Below are positions 11,001-21,559 of a DNA stretch of 64,000 nt, one piece after another. The position numbers and the translations under genes were made by a program. Position 1 is the stretch's first letter, and each line of letters begins with the position of its first letter. The stretch is taken from assembly GCF_010093535.1 (NCBI RefSeq), contig NW_022985214.1, forward strand, positions 132,247-196,246, read 5' to 3'. The DNA comes from Lindgomyces ingoldianus (Eukaryota; Ascomycota; Dothideomycetes; Pleosporales; Lindgomycetaceae). The notes below the pieces were generated by a model. That model was given only the letters and a program-made list of their open reading frames with translations. It made no database searches and was not told the DNA's origin.

Positions 11001-13285
11001 TAGACTAAGCTAGACAGGACTATTAGGCCTATTGCATACTTCTTAAAAAGAATAAGTCCTATAAAAGGTAATTATAAAATTTATAATAAAAAATTACTTA
11101 CTATAGTATACTGCTTTAAATAATAGCAACCTAAACTAGAAAGTGCAGCGCATCTAATATAGGTCCTATTTAACTATAAGAACTTGCAGTACTTTGTAAC
11201 TATAAAATAACTTAGCTACTAATAAGCCTGTTAGTTTAAATACTTATTCTATTTTAATTTTAAAATTACTTATTATTCTAGTTAAAATAGAGGGAAACTA
11301 GATGCCTTTATAAAGCAATCCTAAAACATCCTTACTTAAAAAGAAGTATAAAAGGCTTAACACTAAACTTTACTTTAACTTAAGCTATTTTTAGACCTTA
11401 ACCTAAATAAAATAAATTAGATAATTAATTAGATTATTACTAATAAGTATTTAAATAATAAATTTATTTAAGAAACCTTAGACCTGTAACGATTCTCGTT
11501 ACATCTTGGGTCGCCCGGAACCCATCCGAAGGGTCCCCGTATCGGCTCCGACCCTGGCTCGACCCTGACTCGACCTGGCCCCGACTCTGCCCTGCCCCCT
11601 GCTGTTACCCCTATTCCCTCATGTATTTAGTCGCACCTCGCCCTGTAGCTAGCTCGGTAGTTTTCTGATATCCTACGTACAAGGCCTATAGGTGTTATTG
11701 GTATTCCCAGGTCTCTGAGTCCCCACGCACTCCTATATGCCTCTAAGTAGATTCATACCGCATTCAGACCTATTGTCTTGCCTGCGCCGTTACAAGACCT
11801 GCTCTAAAATAGCGCTAGTTAGTTAAAAAAGGTAATACTAGCTAACTATAAAAACTAAAATAGTAAGCTGTATTACTATAACTAACTTATAATTTTTAAT
11901 TTTAATAAACTAAGAATTAAACTACTTTAAATTATACATAACTTACCTGTTAGAGAACACCTAGGCAGAGGAAAGACTCTTAACCTACTATAGAGAGAGT
12001 ACTACTAGCCCTGCATGTTCTATACTGTACGCTAATATGTATTATGTTGCTATACTTGCTGTAAAGTAAAGGCTTTTTAAAAAAGGTATAATAGCCTACT
12101 TAAACTACTCCTAATCTTTAAATAAGCTTAAAAAGACATATTAATTAATTTTATTATAAACCTACCTTTATTTAAAAAGTATATAAATATTATAGTAGTT
12201 ATTAATTACTTAACTAAGTATTAACACTTAATACTATGTTGCTCTATAACTGCCTTTAATATAGCCTAGTTATTCTACTAATACGTATAAGTTTACTATA
12301 GCCTGCCTAACATAATTATATTAGATAGAGGTACACAGTTTGTCTTAGCCTTCTAGAACAAACTCTATAAACAGCTTTAAATTATCTTCTATCTATCTAC
12401 AGCTTTTTACCTAGAGACTAACAGCTAGACTAAGAACATAAACACTATAATAAAATAAGTCCTATAAGTGTACATAAACTACTAGTAAAATAACTAAGTA
12501 AAATAGTTAGCTATAGCATAGTTTAAAGCTAATAACATAATATTTAAATTAATATAAGTATTTCTATTTTTAGTAAACTATAAATACTACCTCTAAATAA
12601 AATTTAAACTACTTATAAATACTCTCTAACTAACTTATTAATTTATATAAGTAATAAATGTAAATAGACTTATTAATAAAATCTAAAATATATCTAAATA
12701 TGTTTATAAAAAGCTTATATAAGCTTAAGCTTTTTAACAAGAGTATATAAACTAATCTTAAACTCTTGCCCCTGTATATGCAGCTAGTAAAAAGGTCTAG
12801 CTAGATGCTAGAAATATTTAAATAAACTAATAATTAAAGAAACTTAATTAAAAGAACTTTAGCTCTTTTATAGTAGCTTATATAGTCTTATTACACACTT
12901 ACTAATTAATCCTACCTAACAGCATAAAGATACACCTTGTGTTCTACGTATTGTTGCTGCGCTAAGTAGCCCCTAAATTTAACTATCTACCTAGATAGCT
13001 AAACTTGCTACCTAAACCTATTATTATAAATAATAAACTAGAATATGTTATAAAAAATATTAAATAAATTTAGTTTAATAAGAAGAAATATATCTATAAA
13101 TACTTTATAAAATAGACTAGATATAATAAACTGTTGTAGGAACCTGCAGAAGCTTTATAAGAGAACTCTATAGTAACCTAATTCTACACCTAATACTTAT
13201 CTAAACTAAACCTGTACTCTAATAAAAACAACTTAATGCTAGAACTACTAATGTAAAGAATTCTCTTTCTAATAAGAGAGGGAGT
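8100..13285 (+). pseudogene. H1 gag-pol polyprotein, RIP-inactivated
   Basis: This decayed Ty3/gypsy polyprotein contains, in order: a zinc knuckle at 8908-8949 with Cys and His codons turned to Tyr (FKCSKHSYIF); reverse transcriptase blocks resembling FCVDYRGLN at about 10215-10250; the catalytic box read as YINNILIY (10518-10541; normally YIDDILIY); an integrase zinc-finger area with YYWPCMFYTVR-like sequence (about 12000); the integrase core with a DRGTQFV segment (about 12324); and a carboxyl chromodomain-like stretch (about 13040-13190). Boundaries are approximate because start and stop codons are mutated. H1 is interrupted at 11485-11794 by a solo LTR. The chromodomain would normally steer integration to methylated histone H3. 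Confidence 0.85.
11485..11794 (+). repeat. Solo LTR of the J gypsy family
   Basis: This 310-bp sequence starts TGTAACGATTC and ends GCGCCGTTACA. It is flanked by AGACC on both sides (11480-11484, 11795-11799). It is the sense counterpart of the J LTR at 58122-58412. It is GC-rich and unmutated although the surrounding H1 sequence is saturated with RIP. It has no internal coding sequence, consistent with LTR-LTR recombination after insertion. Confidence 0.9.
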
Positions 13286-13287
13286 AC

Positions 13288-13605
13288 TGTTACAGTATCC
13301 TCCCTAGATCCTAGACATAACTGTATTAGATGTGTACTAGAGTATTATTAGTGCATGTCTAACATAAATACAACATAACATAGACATAAACTTAAGCATA
13401 AACTGCTTTAACACTAACTAAACCTAAAATAGGCTTAATTTATACCTAAAGCGCTTAGACTTTTAAGCTAAGTATTTAATTACTAATTTCCTTTTAAACC
13501 TTTCTGTTCCTTACACAACGTCTTGTACCTACTATAATACCTCACATAGTAATTAAACTAGACCTCCGTGAAGCTCTATAACCTTACTCGTGCACAATCG
13601 TGACA
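13288..13605 (+). repeat. H1 3' LTR
   Basis: It starts TGTTACAGTATCC (mutated TGTCACGGTATCC) and ends in intact CACAATCGTGACA. It is preceded by a purine tract, AAGAGAGGGAG. Damage is therefore on the inner side, mirroring the 5' LTR. Confidence 0.95.
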
Positions 13606-13876
13606 CACATAAAAATTCTTAAATAAAGAAATTAACTATAATATACATAATAAAAAGCTTATAGCAATTATTAGAGCTTTAGAAGCATAGAAGGTATAGC
13701 TATAAAGAAAAAAAAGCACTCTTTAGAGTGTATTTAGACTACTAGAACCTAACTACATTTCTTACAACAAAGGCGCTAACACTAAGACAAATATAATAGG
13801 CAGAGGAATTAGCGCAATTATACTTTACTATTAAACACATTATAGAAAAAGATAATATACAAACTCATATACTAAG
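13606..13876 (+). pseudogene. D gypsy element, RNase H segment (piece 1)
   Basis: This is the decayed carboxyl end of the reverse transcriptase/RNase H of an old Ty3/gypsy element. EINYNIHNKKLIAIIRALEA corresponds to the NYDIHDKELLAI block. A frame change follows, then NLTTFLTTKALTLRQ and FTIKHI, and the segment ends where E inserted. It joins directly to 26547, where the conserved LSRRLDYIK-like block resumes with two Arg codons as TAA. The 5' part of D must lie left of the window. Confidence 0.8.
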
Positions 13877-14091
13877 TGTGACGGTGCTGCTTGTCAAGCT
13901 CCGCTGCTAGTCACATGATCTCGCTAAGGGTTAAGCGAGCGCGCTAGCGCCTTGGCGCTGCGCAAGCTTTTCTCTCGCGAAAACCCTTCGCCTCCTTCAC
14001 TCCCCATCCTAGTTTAGCTGAAATAGAGCCGACCTACTCTACCTTGCTTCCCCAGCTCTATACAGTAGTAGAGACAGTGCTTGTCATCACA
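13877..14091 (+). repeat. E 5' LTR
   Basis: It starts TGTGACGGTGCTGC and ends GTCATCACA. It is unmutated over its whole length. It contains ATCCTAGTTTA at 14006-14016, which is complementary to the sequence just after the LTR. Confidence 0.95.
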
Positions 14092-14092
14092 T

Positions 14093-14103
14093 TAAACTAG
14101 GAT
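14093..14103 (+). promoter_or_regulatory. Candidate self-primer binding site of E
   Basis: The 11 bases TAAACTAGGAT start two bases after the 5' LTR and are perfectly complementary to ATCCTAGTTTA inside the LTR (14006-14016). No TGG-type tRNA primer site is seen at the usual place. In Tf1-like elements the RNA 5' end folds back and primes on an 11-base complement at this position. Assigning that mechanism here is inference. Confidence 0.55.
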
Positions 14104-14577
14104 CAATCCCATTTCAGCCAGAGGACGGCGACACAATATCAGGGTCCTACCGAGCGATCAGCCTGTGTGCTTGATTCGCCGACAACCACCTACCAAGCGA
14201 TCAGCCTGTGAGCTTAATTCGCCAACAACCACCGCAAAATCCTAGTTAGGCCAGGTACCCTGACGCCTCTCACAGAGCCCTGTGCTGAGCAAGACGCTGC
14301 AGCCAAATTAACTGTAGGGAAGGCCCTACATTACCTGTACAACGGAAGAGAGTTTGGAGCTCTATCGTACTGATCACTCTGGGAGAGATCACCCCGCCAG
14401 ATCCTCTGCTACACGATCGGAAGCCCTGAGGCAGCAGGCATCCTACAGGCCTAGAGACAGCAGGCCTACCGACCAATCAGCTGCACCACCAGCAGCATCA
14501 CCGACCAATCGGCTGCACCGCCAGCAGCATCACCAATCAATCGGCTGCACCGCCAGCAGCATCAAACCGATACTAGC

Positions 14578-16068
14578 ATGGGGAAACTCTCAAAGCTCGA
14601 GATGCGGGTGGACCCCACCGCCCTACCAACTAGCGAAGAGCACACGCCGGCACCTAGGACACTCAAGGGTGGCGCCAAAGTTCACGGCGAAGAGGTGTTT
14701 AGGGAGGACCACACAATTAAAAAACTCCGCGGACAGGCTTAGCAAAATAGGAAGCCAACAGTAGTTAAGACTGAGAGGGTCTTATGGGGCAATAATGTAC
14801 ACAAGCCTTACGACCTCACTGTTACCCTACCTATGCTTATAACTAGCAAGAAAGTGGTCCTTGCAAACAAGCTAGTCTGATACGTCCTTAAAACACAGAC
14901 CTTCTGTGACTATACTGACACGCTAGTGAAAGCGCTTAACAAGGCAGAAGAGGAACTACTAGAGGCTCAGGCACAGGTAGCTACATCTTAGGAGCTGCTA
15001 GACGAGGCCTTAGCAAAGCTAGCCAACTAGAACATTAAAGCCGCCGCCTTAAAAGACCCGCCTGAGCCGGCATCTGCAGACACTCCTTGCCTATACCTCC
15101 TAAGACAAACAGGTAGCGCACTCGCAGTAGCACTAACTGTGAGCACCCTAAGGAAGCAGCTGCGCTTTGAACCTATGACTCTAGCCACACTAAACACCAC
15201 GCAGTTCACCTCGCAGAGCCAGGGAGGAGGCTCACGACACTCTGCTAAAGTAGCAGACCTGCCTATATTCACAGGCGACGATGACTATGACATTGAGCAC
15301 TGGAAGGACCTGCTAGCAGGCAAGCTGCTGCACAACGCTGACCACTTTGTCCCCCTAGATGGCGACTTAGGGAACCATGAGGATGCGCGAGCGCACTACA
15401 CCAAATTAAGGATAGGCGGGAGAGCCCTGAGCTACCTACGACTGCACCTTAAGGCGATGGAGAAACGCGACCAGCAGGTGACGGCTGCTAGCATTGTTGA
15501 ATTCCTAGAGAAAGCCTTTGTTGACACCCGCCGGCGCTCTAAAGCTAGGGCTGAGCTCTGCTAGCTGAAGATGAAGTTATCCCAGGACTTCAGGGACTTT
15601 GAAGCCTAGTTCACCCAACTAGCCAACGAAGCTGAGCTGCCGCTAGACTAATGGAAGGACGAGATCCATGATGCCCTCTCAGGCCCGCTGCCCGTACACA
15701 TGGAGATCTACTGCCACGACCCTGCAATAAGCTTCTTTGACTACTGCCACTGGGCCCGACAGATCACGTTCTCTCTACAGAAGGTAGCCGCAGAGACTAG
15801 TGCTCGGCGCGCGCAGAGGAGTTTAGAGAAGCCCACCTGTAAGAACATCCTGCAACCACGGGTTGCTGCTCTACTAGCGCGAGTTGCAACTTCACCGCCG
15901 ACGCTGACAGCTAAGGATGATGTTGTGTGCTATTGTTGTCACAAGTTAGGACACCTTAGCCGCGACTGCCTGCCTCTTTGTACAGAGAACAAGCTGATGG
16001 AAGCTGTAGACTTGGATACAGAGTTAAGCGATGAGGAAGCACTGTTGTTGGGGGAAGCCTCACTCTAG
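14578..16068 (+). pseudogene. E Gag, interrupted by in-frame stops
   Basis: This is the capsid/nucleocapsid protein of E, about 496 codons in one frame from the ATG at 14578 (MGKLSKLEMRVDPTALP) to the TAG at 16066. Several in-frame stops interrupt it (for example after KLRGQA, after NKLV and after ARAELC), most at likely former CAG or TGG codons. The middle holds the Gag-like block IFTGDDDYDIEHWKDLL...YLRLHLKAM. A zinc knuckle CX2CX4HX4C (CYCCHKLGHLSRDC) lies at 15928-15969. The acidic tail (DTELSDEEALLLGE) overlaps the pol frame, which is shifted by -1. Confidence 0.85.
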
Positions 16069-17540
16069 GGGAAGTCTCCTCCCTAGAGACGCACGACGGA
16101 GCCACTAGTCCTGACCCGCGGCGGCTACTCTTCAGCGGAAGGCCATTCACGCTGCCCTGCCGCATCTCTACTAATGGGACAGCTATTAAGCTTAATGGCC
16201 TTATTGACACTGGTGCAAGCAGCTACAACCTCCTCCATCCTAAGCACTTGCGTACGGTGAAGAAAGGTCTTAAGGCAAAGCTCTCCAAGATGGCGCCTGT
16301 CCCTCTGGCAGGGTACGATAATAGACCAAACGGACAGGTATATGAGTACTTCAAAGCCGATCTAGTTCTAGATGGCCACTGGATACCATCGTACTTCATA
16401 CCCTGCAACACTGGTCGTCACGACCTTATTGGTTGTAAGCTGCTAGAGGAAGCAGGCGTATGGATTAACTGCAAGAACCGTGCACTAAGATGGCTAGAGG
16501 ATGATAGTCTGATTGATTGTAAACGCGACATCAACATCCCTGTGCGCGGCTTGTCTCTAGAGATGAACCTAAGTCACTAAGAAGACGCTGAGAGACGCGA
16601 CAAACTTATGAGTGTGGCCGCGCTCTAACTAGCAGGTAAACGAAGGGCAACTGAGCATCTTGTGTACAAGGAGAACCTTAGGAAGATGCGTGACTAGCTC
16701 AGCACTCCAAAGCCAAGCTCACAATCCCATCGCAGGAATCGCCGCAACTCAACCATGTCACGCGATACACTTATTAATGCTGGTCTAGACATCAATGTAA
16801 TAAGTCCTGCCGCCTTTATGTTGCATGCTTGACAAAAGGAAGTTGTTATTGGTCACATAAGCGTGTACGAAGTGGACAAGCTCATCCAGAACTGTTAAGA
16901 AGAGACAAACTAGCTTGACCTAGAGGAGGAGCTCTGCCAGTTGATTCAACAAAAGCTCCTGGCACTGTTGTATGCAGGAGCTACGCTGGCCCACTTCTCT
17001 AAAAAGGACTCTGACAAGCTCCCACCTTACTGTGAGGGAGTCGACCACGACATCCAGCTTACAGCAGAGAACACACTGTCAAGCAGCCTGCTGTACAGCA
17101 TGTCGCTGGAGCAACTTAAGCTAGTTAAGACCTACCTTGACGATCACCTGCAACGTGGTTTCATCACACACAGCAGCGCCAGCTATGCGTCTCCAGTGCT
17201 GTTTGCTAAGAAGCTAGGAGGGGGGTGGCGGTTCTGCGTTGACTACTGGAAGCTTAATGCAATCACAAAAAAGGACGCATACCTAATTCCCCTAATCTAG
17301 GAGACTTTCACCCGCCTAGCGCGTGCCAGGGTGTTCACTAAGCTAGACGTACAACAAGCCTTTTACCGCATCTGTCTAAACAAGGAGGTAGAGGACCTTA
17401 CCACCTTTCAAACGCGATATGGCAACTACAAATACCGCGTACTACTGTTTGGCTTATGCAACGGACCAGCCACGTTCCAACGCTACATCAACAAGGTGCT
17501 CCACGGCCTGCTAGACGACACCTGCACAGCATACCTCGAC

Positions 17541-17554
17541 CAGGGCTTCCAACG
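17541..17554 (+). repeat. Left terminal inverted repeat of F
   Basis: CAGGGCTTCCAACG matches the reverse complement of 20567-20580 perfectly. A looser match with shared GTAC-rich sequence continues inward. Confidence 0.93.
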
Positions 17555-17699
17555 GGCCGTACTACGGTCCGTACAAAGTGAACCGTAACGGTCACGTGTT
17601 CAGTACGAACGTACTGAGTTCGTGAGCCGCACCGTACAGTTAATAATGCCCTAGGCACAGTACGTAGTACAGATTGTATTACCCTTTTAGGAAGTTTTT

Positions 17700-20345
17700 A
17701 TAGCAATTCTAGAGGAGTAGGAGGACTCTAGTAAGCAGGAGGTCTGCAGGGAGAGCTTCTAGAGCTCTAATTAGCTAAAAGTTTTGTAAGGGCGCTTAAA
17801 TCTCTTTCTAAGGGGTTTAATCTATCCATCTGCGGTCTGTTGTCTTAAAAATGCCTATTACAGACTATTTCTATTATAGAGTTATCTATCCACGTGTCTT
17901 ACTGCCTTACAGGCCTTATCTAGTTAATTAGATCCCTCTATTGTCTATTTTACGCAGTCTTATAAGCTGCAGAAGTTAAAAGCCCTCTACACTACGTCTC
18001 CTGCCTTATCCCGCAATAGTACACTGTCTGTAGCTAAAGATTAATTACAGCAGTTTCTAAAGGACTATAATTGTAACACTAGCATTAAGTTTATAATTAA
18101 TTAGAATAATATATAGCTATTAGACTTAAAACAAGTGTTGCCCTTAGCATAATTAAGTTACTAAGTAAAGAATAAAACTACCTTATAAGGCAATTATACG
18201 CTGTTAAAGGTGTAAGCTTATAGCGCAGATATAACGCTCTTAAAGGAGTAAGGCAAGGTAATCTGCCTTTAGCTCTGCTGTTAGTGTTATAAGCAGGGCT
18301 CTTAAGGCGCTGCAAAGGTGGTAGATAGCTATAACTATATTATTTAGCACCTACTAAGAGAGCATAAGGTTAATGTTAATAGAGAGCTTTTACTTAATAG
18401 CGTACAGCTACTGCAGCACCTATAGGAGGCAGCTAAAGGAGTAGCAGGCTTGTTGCAGGGGTTATCTTATACACTATAGTAGGAGGGTCCTCTGCGCAGT
18501 GCCCTAGTTAACTAGGTTATAGTGTAGGATTAGTTGTTTAAAAAGGCTATTTTATTAAAGACTTATAGTTTTATTAGCTAGAATTGCATAGATCTTTTTA
18601 CTACTTTACTACATTTTGCTACTACACTTTCTAAGGATATCTACGCTGCACTTATGCAGCAAAAGAAAGAGATTTAAATAATACTATTTACTGCGCTGTT
18701 AAAAATTGCGCTAAGCGTAGATATATAGTGTTCTAGAAACTACCTTTTCTTTCTTATAGTAGTAGCTTACTTTGTTAGTATGCGCGCACAGGCTACTATT
18801 ATAAGAACTCTATAACTAACAACAGCTAAATGCTTTACACACTTAGTAAAACCTTTTAATTAGCTTTAAAAACTTATACAGTAACTATACTAGCAGTGCG
18901 CAAGCCTCTAAGATAGCTACTGTTATTAATAAGTATAATATTATGTTAAAATTTAGCTGCTTTGTTAAAGATAACATGTTAAATAACAACAACAAGCTTA
19001 TTTAAAGCCTTAATAAGGAGCTTAACCTGCTGTATAAGCTTAATAGACAGCACTAAATCTACTGCGCTGCCTATATAATCTAGGTAGTTATTAAAGCTAT
19101 TATATATAGTAAAGGTGTTACAAAATTTAAGCAGGAGCTTACTAGAGCTGCTCTACGCAATTAATTTAAGCTATATAGAAAGCGTAGAGTTGTTAGACAA
19201 CTTTATAACTTTATAAACAGCGTGCTAGCATTACATAAGCATATAAAGCTTTTTAAGACTCTCTAAATTAACATTATAAAGGAGGACTTAATTTAGCAGT
19301 TTAGCACGCTTAATCTAGTGCGTAATAGTAGAGTACGCTAGCACTTAGTTTACTTTATGCTATTATGCTGTTATAAGCTTAGAGAGGCTTTTCTAATGCT
19401 AATAAGAAGACTTAACAAGCTAGCTTTAATGCCCTAGTAGATCTTATTACTAAAAATAATTAAGATAAGATTAAGCGCTTTAAGAACTTATTAAAGAAGT
19501 TTTATTAGATAATAAAGAGACTTAAGGGCTAGAGCTTATCTAGCTTACTATAGAGGACTATAACAGAGCTTTAGTGCCTCTAAATCTACTTTAATTAAAT
19601 AAGAGTAATTACTGCTAATAAGCTAAGCAACTTATACTTTAAAAATGCTATTAAGTTTAGCTATTAAAAGCTTACTACTTACTAGGGTAAACTAATCCTT
19701 AATCTGCTAGTCTTGTACTACGCAGTTACTACTATCCTTAACTCTTAATTACGCTTACTTTAGTTTTAAGATTACTAGCAGCATTATAAGAGCTAGGTAG
19801 ATAAGGTAACTAGGTTAATAAAGATAATCTTTAACTAGTATTTAAATGCTAAGGATAAGCATAAAGTTAAGAATAAGCTATTATCTTCTAGGTGTTGTAA
19901 GCTACTAGGTAGCAACTATTACAACAATAATTACAAAGCTTGCCTTTTTATTAACCTTTCTTTTATAATAAATTAGCGCTTACATAAGTGTAAGAAGGCG
20001 TTAAATAAGCTATAGCTTTACTATAACTCTATAAGAGCTAATTACTACAAAAATCACCTCTTACTACGCAGAGAACTTTTATAATAGTGGCTTACTAGAG
20101 GCAAAACAGCCTATCCTATCCTTTTTAAGATTGCCCTTAATTTCCTTACTATCCTAGCTACTAGTTGTAAGTGTGAGAGGTGTTTTAGCGCAGCTAGTTA
20201 TACAGTAACTAATAATTAAGGCTTACTAAAAAGTGCAATAATTAAGGCTATTTAACTCTAGAAGAACTAGCTACAGTATAAGGTAGTAAGCAGCAAGCTT
20301 TTAAACCTCTCTGCTCTTGTTACTAGAGAGAATTAGTTATCTTAT
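17700..20345 (+). pseudogene. F transposase (hAT), RIP-inactivated
   Basis: This would be a hAT transposase with an RNase H-like catalytic fold. Near the 3' end (about 19700-19950) a hAT-like block LRLLQFQDYQQHYKSQVDKV can be read when TAG is taken as Gln. Next comes the conserved carboxyl dimerisation region, YPILFKIALNFLTILATSC and CERCFSAASYTVTNN (about 20112-20230), the hallmark of hAT proteins. G on the opposite strand carries a close relative. The start codon and amino-terminal zinc finger could not be placed, so both ends are approximate. Stops occur throughout. Confidence 0.8.
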
Positions 20346-20566
20346 AGTTAATTAGACCTTAATCTTGCGTCTCTAGAGACCTATAATCTTAGCTGTTTTA
20401 ACTAGAGTACAGTGTACTTTAATTAAATTGTACTACTTGTACAGATCACGTGGGCTGTAACAGTTACAATACGTACACCTACCTCTCCTCCTCCCTGTTG
20501 TACGAACGTACCCAAAATCTCACCCGTACAGGCCTCAAAATCGCCCAATCGTACAGTACTACGCCT

Positions 20567-20580
20567 CGTTGGAAGCCCTG
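20567..20580 (-). repeat. Right terminal inverted repeat of F
   Basis: CGTTGGAAGCCCTG is the perfect partner of 17541-17554, followed by the 8-bp target duplication. Confidence 0.93.
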
Positions 20581-21403
20581 ACCTCGATGACATCCTCATC
20601 TACTCAGAAGACCCGTTCTAACATGAGGAACATGTCGCACAGGTGCTCTGTTAACTATTAGACGCTGGCCTCTAGGTAGACATTAAGAAGAGCGAGTTTG
20701 CTGTCACAGAGACAAAGTTCCTAGGTCTAATTATCAGCACCAACGGCATGCGCAAGGACCCAGAGAAGGTAGCAGCTGTACGCGAATGGCCTGTACTGAC
20801 ATTAATCAAGAGCCTGCAATCCTTCCTAGGGTTCTGCAACTTCTACTGAGCATTCCTAAAGGACTACAGACGCATTGTACGACTGCTCACAAAGCTGCTC
20901 AAGCGCGGTGCCTGGCACCACTTTAGAGAACGCGAGCTGGCAGCTTTTGATCAAGCTAAGGACCTAATGCTATCAGACGCTGTCCTCGCGCACTACTCGT
21001 CCCACCGCCAGACACGCATGGAGACAGACGCCAGCGACGGAGTCGTAGCAGGTGTGCTTTCCCAGCTGCAGGACGACGGACTCTGGCGACCAGTGGCCTT
21101 TTATTCAAAGACTATGAGCGCGCCCCAGATGAACTACGACATCTATAACAAAGAGATGCTTACTGTAATACAAGGCCTGCACAAGTGGCGAGCTCAGCTC
21201 ATAGGCCTATAAATAACTGAGCTATTCAGCGCCCTCACAGACCATTAAGTGTTAGAATACTTCTTAATTAAGCGCAAGCTCACCCTACGGCAAATGCGCT
21301 GGGCCATAACGGTAGCTGATTACAACCTGAAGCTTACCTACCGGCTAGGGACCGCAAACGTGGTGGCAGACGCGTTGTTAAGAAAGCAGGAAGAGCTAAA
21401 GAC

Positions 21404-21432
21404 CAGCGTTTCCATCAGGAAGTAGTACGATT
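21404..21432 (+). repeat. Left terminal inverted repeat of G
   Basis: About 29 bp pair with 24443-24471 with one mismatch (CCATCAGG against CCAACAGG). It shares the CAGnGnTTCC start with F. Confidence 0.9.
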
Positions 21433-21559
21433 CGACTCAGGCTTTCTAGACAAGTTACGTCTTACTTATTATATACTTTTGTTTGCTTTACTTGACAGTA
21501 GGGGTTAATACAATTAAGTTACAGTTTAATTAAAGCTGCTTATACTTCTTAACTTTTTA

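Larger units (their letters stand above)
7626..13605 (+). mobile_element. H1: Ty3/gypsy chromovirus, complete but RIP-inactivated
   Basis: It has two 318-bp LTRs (7626-7943, 13288-13605) and a perfect 5-bp target duplication CACAT (7621-7625, 13606-13610). Without the solo LTR inside it (310 bp plus 5 bp), the element is 5,665 bp, the same as H2 and within 2 bp of H3. The outer part of each LTR is clean, and everything between is saturated with C-to-T changes. Confidence 0.95.
17541..20580 (+). mobile_element. F: hAT-superfamily DNA transposon
   Basis: The element starts CAGGGCTTCCAACG and ends in the inverted complement CGTTGGAAGCCCTG. It is flanked by the 8-bp duplication ACCTCGAC (17533-17540) and ACCTCGAT (20581-20588). 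The site is the YLDD codons of E reverse transcriptase. The outer about 100-180 bp at each end keep many CGTAC motifs and no RIP, and the interior is heavily mutated. Confidence 0.93.

Noticed and set aside
16035..16068. A canonical -1 slippery heptamer at the gag-pol overlap of E
   Set aside because: The frames do overlap in the right relation, but the G-run there (GGGGGAA) does not fit the X XXY YYZ rule, so no specific site is claimed.
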